This document shows positions 55,770 through 64,000 of a stretch of DNA of 64,000 nucleotides, in pieces. The stretch comes from Pollenia angustigena (lineage: Eukaryota; Arthropoda; Insecta; Diptera; Polleniidae). The notes beneath the pieces are model-generated. The model was not told the origin of the DNA. It ran no database searches and saw nothing but the letters and a program-made list of their open reading frames with translations. The DNA lies in contig OV884059.1 in assembly GCA_930367215.1 (NCBI GenBank), positions 248,185,803 to 248,249,802 of the forward strand, written 5' to 3'. The first letter of the stretch is position 1. Each line of letters opens with the position of its first letter. The position numbers were made by a program, and so were the translations under genes.

Positions 55770-56730
55770 TATACCCTCCACCACAATTAGTTGTGAAGAG
55801 GGTATATTCAGTTTGTCATTCCGTGTGAAACTTTTTTACTATTCATCTCAGACCCCATAAAGTATATATATTCTGGGTCCTTGAGTAATTTTAAGTCGAT
55901 TTAGCCATGTCCGTCTGTCTGTCCGTCTGTCCGTCTGTTGAAAACACGCTCACTTTCGAAAAACTCAAAAGAAATCAACAAACTTGGTGTCAAATTGCTT
56001 GTAGTTATCCTAAGCAGTTTGGGATTGAAATTCAGCAAAATCGGTTCAATAGGATCTGAGCTATGAATCAAAATGTGGAACCACCACCTAAAAAAAATTG
56101 ATAGTTTTGTTACAAAAACTAACATAAATGGTGGAAAAATGCACAGAATGATATAAGATTTCGCAACAATTCGTTTTATTCAACTGGAAATTACGCTGTG
56201 AAATTTCGTGAAGATCCGTCAATAATTTACCCTAGGCCCCATATAAGCCCTACTCCCGGAAAACAGTATATTAAGCCTAAAACCCTAACTAACAACGCTA
56301 TCATTACAAATTTTGGCAAGTCACAGTTACATAGGACTAGAAATTAAACTGTTAAGTTTCGTGAAGATCGGTCCATAATTTACCATAGGCCCCATATAAA
56401 ACCTACTTCCGGAAAACAACTTAGTACGCCTAAAAACGTAAAAAATAATGCTATCATAACAAAATTTGGTACATCGAAGTTTTATAGAACTAAAAATAAT
56501 TCTTTGAAATTTCGTGAAGATCGGTTCATAATTTACCATAGGCCCCATAGAAACCCTACTCCCGGAAAACAGTTCAGTACACCTAAAACCATAATTAATA
56601 ATGCTATCATAACAGAAATTGGTACGTCACAGTTTTAAAGGACTAGAAATGACGCTGTGAAATTTCGTAATGATCGGTCCATAATTTACCCTAGGCCCCA
56701 TATAAACCCTTCTACCGGAAAACAGTTTGC
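55770..56730 (-). mobile_element. DINE/mini-me-like element, reverse, with tandem repeats
   Basis: ATACCCTCCACCACAATTAG at the outer end, GACCCCATAAAGTATATATA, CGATTTAGCCATGTCCGTCT and the (GTCY)n run GTCTGTCTGTCCGTCTGTCC are all present. GGCCCCATATAA recurs at about 56235, 56389, 56541 and 56694, period about 152 bp, as in the copy at 50.65 kb. Interrupted at about 56730 and resumed at 57967-58117. Confidence 0.8.
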
Positions 56731-57248
56731 ACGCAGAGAAAAAATATGGTTGGGCATGGTTACGGCAACAACACTATGTTTGATGTAACAATATATTGTT
56801 GTCGTACACAAATAATTATTATTTTTATTTAATATCAACAATATTATAGTAACTGTAAACATATCAATGTTTATCGCAATTATAAATTTAAGTATTGTTG
56901 ACCGAAAAATAATTATTTTTCTAACAACTTAATTATGATAACTTTCTAAACATATTATATTTCTCACAACCATATCATGATATTTAATAGCCATAACATG
57001 ATAACTTTCTATACATTTATCATATTATGTTAAAGATGCAATCAAACTATTTTAACTCTAATCATATTATGTTAGCGCCATTTGTAAAATAATTTTGAAG
57101 AAGTTGTGTCGTTTTTTTATTTGTGAGCGGTTAAACAATTAAAAGATAAAATTCCATAAAAAAATAAGTTTAAAGAAATAAAAAAATTGAAATCAAATCC
57201 AACAACAAAACACACAGAGATTTCGATTTATTTTATAAAAGTGCTACG

Positions 57249-57490
57249 ATATTTCTGTGGTTTTCATGGGCAACCGCGTATGTTTTAAAACAAATTGTTC
57301 AGGAAAGCCTAAAAACCATACTAGATCAAACTATGGGCTAGGTATTGCACATTTTACACTTTGCCAATACGTTAAAAAATCGGAATTGATCCATCTTTTT
57401 TCAAAAAAATGTAAAGAGCCTTCAAAATTAGGCAATATGGCACCAACATCTTAAAATGGACACACGCGGTTGCCCAAGAAAACCACAGAT
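57249..57490. repeat. Inverted pair enclosing a short open frame
   Basis: TCTGTGGTTTTCATGGGCAA then CCGCGT at the left is complemented by ACGCGGTTGCCCAAGAAAAC at the right. The enclosed plus frame (57257-57454, GNRVCFKTNCSGKPKNHTRS) has Cys/His spacing that is not a clear zinc finger. Most likely an element within an element. Confidence 0.5.
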
Positions 57491-57639
57491 TTTTCATTTG
57501 CTCTTTTGCAAGCCTTTTATTGAACTCCGCTATTTGATTAACATTCAGAAAAATTGTAAAAAGCCACAAAATAAAAAATCGATGCAACAATATTTAAATT
57601 TATTTTGTATTTTTATGACAGCTATGAAAGGTGCTGTAT

Positions 57640-57830
57640 CATAATATGATTGCTTCTAAATTTATTATGATTAACATGATGATAATATGATTACTTCTTA
57701 GCTTATTATGATTAACATGACAATAATATGATTAATTTCTTAGCTTATTATGATTAACATGACAATAATTTGATTACTTCTTAACTTAGTATGATTAACA
57801 GAATAATAATATGATTAAGGGAAAAATATT
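57640..57830 (+). repeat. Tandem repeat, about 45-bp AATATGATT unit
   Basis: AATATGATTACTTCTTAGCT followed by TATTATGATTAACATGACAA repeats about four times with small changes. Confidence 0.8.
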
Positions 57831-57966
57831 ATGATGTAATAGTACGAGTATATTTAGTCATAATATGATTCAATAATAATCTTAATATGGTGACTACAAT
57901 CATAATTCTTATCATAATATGTTGCTCTTAGAATATGTTTACCACAACAATGTTTTTTCTTTGCGT

Positions 57967-58117
57967 GTGGTTGCCTTAAACCATAATAAATAACAAATCG
58001 TCACAGTTTAAGATAATAATAACATCATACAGATATTACTCCTTAAACATTCGAACTGTCGGTGGAGGGTATCAAAGATTCGGCACAGCCGAATATATCA
58101 CTCTAACTTGTTTTATT
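57967..58117 (-). mobile_element. Remainder of the interrupted DINE-like element
   Basis: Continues with AACAAATCGTCACAGTTTAA to GGTGGAGGGTATCAAAGATT, CGGCACAGCCGAATATATCA and CTCTAACTTGTTTT, the complement of the 5' end at 50650. Confidence 0.8.
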
Positions 58118-58403
58118 TGAATTTTATGGCAAATATTATACAAATACATATTTCTCTATTAAACAGAATTTTAAAACAAAAATTATACAAATTACATTAA
58201 AAGTGTATTAAAAATAAAAACCATTTCCAAATTCTAGCGGTTTCCGTTTTCGATTTCCATAACACCCCTGTATAGCATTTTTTGCATACTTATTTATAAG
58301 AATGTAAAAATATTCATAAAAGTGGGTTTTTTACTACTTCCCATTTTTTTTTTTTTTAATTTAAGATATAGAGAATATTTGTAAGAAAAAAAAAAAAAAT
58401 TAA
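58118..58403. other. AT-rich spacer, no gene seen
   Basis: Long A/T runs; nothing recognised. Confidence 0.45.
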
Positions 58404-58776
58404 AGCTTCGTTCACAATCAAAAAAACATTTTCACTTGGTGTTCATACAGAGCAACAATTTCTTTTGTAACTACACACATTTTGCATCAAGAAACCGTTC
58501 GCAAATTTTAGCCACAACAATATTGTGCATTTATTTTTATTGTTTTAAACATTTTGTTAAAATTTTCATTCAAAACTAAATAAAATTTTTTTAAACGTCA
58601 GAAACAATTTCATACAAATTGTTGCTGAAGTTCTAGTTGACTCAACTTTAGTTACATTTTAAAAAAAATTTTAGTTACATTTTTGTTCTAAAAATGAAAG
58701 GAAAATATATGAAATACTTTGGGAAGAAAAAAGATAGAAGAAAAAACGAAATTGTTTTTTGATTGTGAACGTAGCT
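58404..58776. mobile_element. MITE with AGCTWCGTTCACAATCAAAA ends, TAA duplication
   Basis: AGCTTCGTTCACAATC at 58404 and the complement AGCTACGTTCACAATC (to 58776) are inverted ends, flanked by TAA at 58401-58403 and 58777-58779. PIF/Harbinger-like target; 373 bp, non-coding. Confidence 0.82.
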
Positions 58777-58929
58777 TAAAACTTCACAAGCAACAGTTTT
58801 GTCTTACATTTTTTTTGTAAAATTAATATTTTTGGTTTTATAAGGCAAACATATAAAACTTTAAGAACTTGCTGCACGTCTTGTCTCCAACTGATGGGCC
58901 TGAAAATTCGTCAGTGTAATTTTTTAATA

Positions 58930-59127
58930 AATGCCCCGATTACTGTTTACAACTCAAGTCAGTTAAGTGGAAACTTAACTTTACATCTGCTAGTGATGTA
59001 CCTTGTACTTTCAGCCAGTCGGCTGTTTCCTCGATTTTTCGTTGATGATTCGTATACACTACTTGCAAGTAATTACTCGCAAGTGAAAACGTATGGTAAA
59101 GATGAGTTGTAAACCGTAATAGTGACA
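58930..59127. mobile_element. Possible short MITE, TTACNGTTTACAACTC ends
   Basis: ATTACTGTTTACAACTCA and TGAGTTGTAAACCGTAAT are inverted with one mismatch. The two overlapping ORFs (58894-59112 plus, 58940-59140 minus) are non-coding shadows. No duplication seen. Confidence 0.45.
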
Positions 59128-59315
59128 TAGTATTTACCAAATTGGGCGGTGAATAAAAAAAAGTTGAAAAAAAAAAATTTTAAAGGGGGGCCATCCTAAT
59201 ATACAAACACACAATAAGTACACACGTCACATACATACGTAAAAACAAACATACATACAAAAATTTGTATGGAGGCATGCAATTACAAAACAGGTCTTTG
59301 AAAATGTCTACATGT

Positions 59316-59709
59316 CCCAGCGGGAAAACTCAGAAGACCTTCTCACTTCAGGCCTTTTTAAAGGCGTGTTAAAACATTTTTTTGGTTCAATTACTATTTT
59401 TATCTAACAGCTAAAGAATGCCTCATAGAAGGCCTCGGATCTTTGGTATAAAAGATTGTGAAGGAAGTAGAGAAGGAGTAACATGTTTTGTATTGTTTTT
59501 TTTGCGCAAACAAAAAAATTATTTTTTTTGATCCCGTTACCATTCTTATGTACCTGCTAAAGAAGCGAGGGCGGAAGGCCTACTCCGCAATGAAAACGTT
59601 TGTAAAAAAGATAGAGTATGGAATGGAGCGAGCCGGCCTTGTTTAACCAAAAGAAGGAGTACACAGAGGCCTTCTAGAAGGCGACCGTACTCCTTCTTTT
59701 TCCCGCTGG
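59316..59709 (+). mobile_element. CCCAGCGGGAAAA MITE, internally deleted copy
   Basis: Same ends and first 100 bp as 39583-40547 (CCCAGCGGGAAAACTCAGAA, ACTTCAGGCCTTTTTAAAGG), then a shortened interior, then AGAAGGAGTACACAGAGGCC and TTTTTCCCGCTGG. Confidence 0.85.
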
Positions 59710-60214
59710 CGTCTTATAGCTAGAGTATTAAAAAACCGATTTGTTTTAAATCGTTTATTCGTTTTTTTATTTTTAACAAAACATTTTAATATCGTGAAAG
59801 AAACATGCATGATATATACATACAATGTTTATTTTAATTTTTTTTTAGCAATTTATTTTTATTCTTAAAAACTTCAAATTCGTTTTACGAACCAGGGCAA
59901 GCTTTATATGCTTTTTGCATAAAAAAGCATTTTTATAATTTTCAAGTTTTACCTAAAAATATATGCTTTGATAAATTTGCATATTGCGCAGGTTGATAGC
60001 CGTTTTTAACATTATTATGCTTTTGCATTAAAAAAATAAAAGTATAAAGGTTATTTTCCTTCGTATGCATTTCTTATATCGAAATTTTAAGCAAATACTA
60101 AAAGAAATTACATCAGGTTAAGTTTTTATAAAATAAACGGTTAGGTCCCAGTAAAAAATTTTAAGGTTTTCGGAAGCAAGAAAAGTACAAGAGCGCTAAT
60201 ATATGCGCTGGCTA
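59710..60214. other. AT-rich spacer, no gene seen
   Basis: TATGCTTTTTGCAT- and ATATGCTTTGAT-like motifs recur between 59910 and 60060, suggesting an unresolved repeat. No gene recognised. Confidence 0.4.
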
Positions 60215-60371
60215 TTATGCTGGGTACACACAGTGCAACCTACATGGAAACTGTTTCAATGCAACCTCAAAATATCAAAGCGTTTTGATGTGTATGCAAT
60301 CTGAAATGAATGAAAATGAATTTAATTCACTGGATTGCGTAAACGTGTTGCATAGTGTGTACCCAGCATAA
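60215..60371. mobile_element. 157-bp MITE, TTATGCTGGGTACACAC ends
   Basis: TTATGCTGGGTACACAC and GTGTGTACCCAGCATAA are perfect inverted 17-bp ends, with similarity running about 25 bp (GTGCAAC / GTTGCAT). Non-coding; duplication not clear. Confidence 0.8.
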
Positions 60372-60997
60372 CATACTACTTAGAAGCGAAAACCATTGAA
60401 GTAAATTTTTAATATAAGTAAATGAAAATGATTTAATAGCTTCGCATAATCCCTAATAAGTAAGCAGGTTGTAAGGGAGTAGTTGAAATGATTATTTAAA
60501 AGAAAAAAATTACGACCAAAGTTCAAAGTGCTTCTGTTAATCCCTTACATGGAAGCACGTTGTATTGCAATGATTTCAAAATGTGTTTACGTTTATTCCC
60601 GACATGCAATCGAAAACAACAGATGCTTAAAATTACTTCTTTTTTTATTACGCAATCAGTCGGCAAATTGTTTTTGAGCAGACAGGACGCAAGCAAATTT
60701 TTGTGTGGTCAATTTATACGCAAATATACCTATGTTGTTGTTTTCTTTTTAATTTGCGTACAGTTTCGTTCTATTTTAAAAATTACATATTAACTGTGTT
60801 ATGTGTTTGTTTTGCTTTTTGTTCTTTTACTGTTGTACTGTATACAACAGTATAGAAGCAATTAATCAAAGGTATGAAAGCTGCGGTTTTTGGAAGCTAT
60901 TCCTTCACGGAATAATGTAAGCCATGAAAAACGCAGTGATTTTACAAAAAAGTAGTGCTTCCAAGTGGGAATTCGCCATATAAAAATCATGCCTCTT
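60372..60997. other. Spacer, no gene seen
   Basis: The plus ORF 60560-60793 lacks recognisable domains. GTAAGCAGGTTGTAAGGGAG at about 60462 is an extra copy of the hairpin arm at 60998. Confidence 0.4.
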
Positions 60998-61051
60998 GTA
61001 AGCAGGTTTGTAAGGGAGAATTGTGCTTCTCTCCCTTACAAACCTGCTTAC
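60998..61051. repeat. Short perfect hairpin, 22-bp arms
   Basis: GTAAGCAGGTTTGTAAGGGA (60998 on) and its complement ending at 61051 pair over 22 bp with a loop of about 10 bases. A third arm-like copy is at about 60462. Confidence 0.85.
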
Positions 61052-62225
61052 CAGTAAGCACCATTTTTTACTGGGGTGGGATATAACAGAAGAACTTCCA
61101 GAGTGTATTGTTCTGTTTTGTGGGGTTTGCATGCAAGTTTATCCGTCATAGTTGAAGGCCACACGATCAAGTTTTGCCTTTCATTTCCTTTCAATTTGCA
61201 ATACACTCACTTTTTTTTACTAACACAATCACACTTTTTAACTTGACCACAAGATTACTCTCAATTTTACCTTTCCATTTGTTTGACAATTTTACGTTCA
61301 ATTTAACAGCTGTTTACAAGTTATAATAAAGAGATAATTTTGTTTTCTTGATGACATCTTGAAAGTAAATTGCTTAAAAATTGCACAGCTTTTATTTATG
61401 TATATTTTGGCAAACAGTATATGTAAAAGACTATCAAGAAAAAATATATTGTGTAGCTGCAGGGATAGATGACATAAGAGAAAAAGTTCAACATATTTTA
61501 AGAATAAAATATTTATTGAAAAACCGTACATTGTTTTAATCGAAGTGTTGGTCTTTACACGTTGACTAAAAAAACAACAACATATACATAGTTAGTCACA
61601 AGAATGATGGAAATAAAGATTACGACATCAGGCAGACTTACAATTTTTTTACTGCGCATGTAGGAACTGTGACGTCACACAACCTTCGTTCTCATTTATC
61701 AATTTATTATTTTTCTATTTAAATTATTTAAAAACTGAAAATTAATTAAAAGAAGTTCCTTTATTCTTCATAATTTTATTTTTGACTTACATAAATATAT
61801 ATTATCTCTTTATAAGATATAGTTAAAAATATAGACATTTAATTAAAAGGACGCAACACGTTAGTTTTTCGCACAATTTTCCATTTGTTTTTTTGCGGTT
61901 AATTTTTTGGCATTAGCCCACTGCACACTTTATGTTTGTTCTCTTTTCTACTCTCTTCTATTTTATTTATCTTAATAATGCTACTTTTAACACACGTTTG
62001 AACACTTTTAAAAATTTTATGTATTGAAATAATATTTTTAATATAAAATATTAAGCAAAATTCTTAGTTTTTTGACAATTGATTTAATATTTTTTATTTG
62101 AACTCTCTGAGTAAATTAATTGGAGAGTTGCCAACTATCACGTAACACATACTTTTTTTGTAAGAAATTGCGATTAACACATATAAAAGAGACTTGGTAA
62201 TCTTTACAAGGGAACTACTACGTCA
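61052..62225. other. Spacer; one end of an older inverted pair
   Basis: CACAAGAATGATGGAAATAA then AGATTACG (61597-61624) is inverted at CGTAATCTTTATTTCTATCA then TTCTTG (63632-63657), so an older element may enclose the hAT at 62234-63605. No gene recognised. Confidence 0.4.
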
Positions 62226-62351
62226 TCAAACGGTAGGGTAGCCAGATTTTAAATTCGGAAAAACAGTACATTGAATACAAAAAAACAGTACAATCAAGAA
62301 AAAAACAGTACACTTTTTGAGGAAAACATAACCATTTGTTTTAATTAGTTA

Positions 62352-62466
62352 CCCCCAATTTCACCAAGTTCAGCTATAATTAACTATCAGTTCAAGCTGT
62401 CAAAACATATTGTAAGCTGGAAGTTAAAGTAATAGTTAGTTTTAACTCAACATGGTGAAATTGGGG
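62352..62466. mobile_element. CACCAAGTTC MITE, third copy
   Basis: CCCCCAATTTCACCAAGTTC and GGTGAAATTGGGG ends, with AACATATTGTAAGC at the centre, parallel the 35791-35906 copy with substitutions throughout. Confidence 0.75.
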
Positions 62467-62820
62467 TAAATATTTTAAACTTTTGATTGAATATGCAACA
62501 ACAATTAAATAAAGAAATATGTACACTTTAAATGTTTATTTCCATTTTATGGCATTTCATAAATATATGAAATTACTCCATTTGCGTTTTAAAAGCAAAC
62601 ACCACAAACGAAGCATTAGGCCAGGAAACCCATAACATTGCTGTACGCCATATAAGAAAGGAGAAAAGTTACTTAGCTCAAAACAATGACATCATTGATT
62701 GTGTAAGTAAGATTTTCTTTAAACATATTCGTACTTAAAGCAATTTTCACTACACACATAGTTGCACAAATCATATAGAATTTGAGAAAATGTTTGTTTC
62801 CTAAATTAATTTTCCAATTT

Positions 62821-62920
62821 TAAACAATTCAAACAAGTTCGGTTATAATTAACTAAAACAATAGGTTTTTTGACTTTTATAATAAAATTTAATCAAAGCT
62901 GAACTTGGTGAAATTGGCCA
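62821..62920. mobile_element. CACCAAGTTC MITE, fourth copy, left end degraded
   Basis: AAACAAGTTCGGTTATAATT at the left and GAACTTGGTGAAATTGGCCA at the right. The outermost left bases are lost or mutated. Confidence 0.65.
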
Positions 62921-63613
62921 TTAATCTATAAAATCCAAAAAAAAAAATTGTTTGGTTTATTTTTATTTCACAAAATCTGAAAATATTTAAAATCAAGTGC
63001 AATTGAAAACGATGAATATTTTCAGTAAAATTTTTGTAAAAATTAACTTATCTTTTTCTTATTTCAGTAGTTTAGGTAAAGAAAAGTGGTCCTCAAAGGT
63101 ATTACGTATTTTTATAAATTTTGAACACGGATAATTTTCCAAATTTGTTTGTTTTCAATTTCACGTGATTTCGATTTCCAGAACATGTCCGAAAATTAAA
63201 AAAGTTCTAAAAATCAACGATAATTGTCTTGGAATAAGTATTTTTTTAGTACTTAAAAACAATTTAGATTTTATTTTTGTATTTCTCAGGTGTGGAAAGG
63301 GAAAGACTATTGGAAGAGGTATAACAATAAAATCATAACAACATGAAAATATATTTATGTATTTATGAAAAACAATGACCACAGCGTAAAAACTCTTATT
63401 ATTTCAGAACTTTTTTTTTAACACAACATATTTGTTGTAAGCCAGTACTGTTAAATACAGACTGAGCAAAAAGAACAGTACAAAAAACTGTACAAAGTGT
63501 AAAAGACAGTACATTTGCGTACTGTTTTAGGAGTTGTGCATAAAACAGTACAATTGCAAAAAATCAGTACATGTACTGCTTAAAACAGTACGTATGGCAA
63601 CCCTATCAAACGG

Positions 63614-64000
63614 TAAAACATGCCCAAGGCGTAATCTTTATTTCTATCATTCTTGTTTAGTCAAACAATTCTTTTTAAAATAAAAATATTTCAAAACGTC
63701 AACATGTATTTTCTAGTTTTCTTTTATGTTATTCGTTAAATTAAGTAACGAACTTAAATTAAAAAAAAGTATGAAAGAATGAAAAAGTTATTTGATTGCT
63801 TACACTAATACCTATTTTAAAATATTTATATTTTTTATAAAGAATTGTTTCACTAATTCTATGTATATTTTAATAAAAGCGAAACCGTATATTGTCCGTT
63901 TTGAAATATATTGACAGACTTAAGCCCCAGTTAGCTGACAGTAACAGTAATTAAACCGTACAGTAAAAAAGTAAGAAAAATAAATTATCTACATATTAAG
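63614..64000. other. AT-rich end of window, no gene seen
   Basis: Beyond the inverted motif at 63632-63657 nothing was recognised. Confidence 0.4.

Larger units (their letters stand above)
56731..57966. mobile_element. Nested TIR element, CACGCARAGAAAAAA ends
   Basis: CACGCAGAGAAAAAATATGG at the left and the complement CACGCAAAGAAAAAACATTG at the right form the ends. It splits the DINE-like element between CCGGAAAACAGTTT and TTGCCTTAAACCAT. Subterminal parts are dominated by ACATAATATGATT-like motifs. The interior has an inverted pair (57249-57284 and 57455-57490). Confidence 0.75.
62234..63605. mobile_element. hAT element (1.37 kb), 8-bp duplication TCAAACGG
   Basis: TAGGGTAGCCA at 62234 and TGGCAACCCTA ending 63605 are the ends; TCAAACGG flanks both (62226-62233; 63606-63613). 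ACAGTAC occurs many times in both subterminal regions (62273-62312; 63445-63592), probably transposase-binding motifs. The interior holds two CACCAAGTTCGG MITEs and no transposase. Confidence 0.93.

Noticed and set aside
57257..57454. THAP or other zinc-finger protein
   Set aside because: Cys residues are present, but their spacing with His does not match a THAP or C2H2 finger, and the frame spans an inverted repeat.

Overview
This is an AT-rich eukaryotic scaffold segment that is almost entirely fossil transposable elements, from a two-winged fly (Diptera). Two things point there. Several copies of a repeat share the (GTCY)n microsatellite and adjoining motifs of the mini-me/DINE-1 elements of Drosophila, as I know that family. 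The mix of hAT, PIF/Harbinger-type MITEs, piggyBac, Transib and a tRNA-like SINE also fits. A 500-base run of N (43543-44042) marks a draft assembly. I see no complete host gene. Two stretches look like single spliced host exons (9143-9422 minus; 14034-14142 plus), without recognised homology.

Layout. 0.7-5 kb: a TA-flanked inverted-repeat element with a nested MITE and a SINE, then a MITE in tandem copies, one split by a solo LTR. 5.6-10.3 kb: nested MITEs, a 2.5-kb hAT element holding a dead transposase, a candidate exon and short MITEs. 10.8-13.6 kb: a decayed piggyBac gene with its TATA box, abutting a DINE-like element. 14-17.6 kb: a candidate exon, a composite inverted-repeat block and a hAT transposase relic. 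17.8-21.7 kb: a full-length Transib (RAG1-core relative) with 5-bp target duplication CGTCG, split by a 708-bp MITE. 21.7-28.2 kb: foldback elements and a DINE-like element broken by a 3.1-kb element that contains a second Transib-like C-terminus. 28-38 kb: hAT remnants (hATC and BED-finger fragments), a 0.7-kb hAT with perfect 8-bp duplication, and foldback MITEs. 38.5-49.0 kb: a large inverted duplication around the gap, with filled and empty MITE sites side by side. 49.2-52.2 kb: a hAT element enclosing an inverted SINE pair around a DINE-like element with 152-bp tandem repeats. 52.6-64 kb: MITEs, a TIR element with gene-like relics, an interrupted DINE-like element, a short hairpin and a terminal hAT with two MITEs inside.

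How it fits together. Nothing here forms an operon or pathway. The information is in the nesting order. Exact target-site duplications (8 bp hAT, 5 bp Transib, 4 bp LTR/foldback, 3 bp TTA/TAA Harbinger-like, 3 bp CTG/CAG unassigned MITE) and intact empty sites date insertions relative to each other and fix the true ends of several families.
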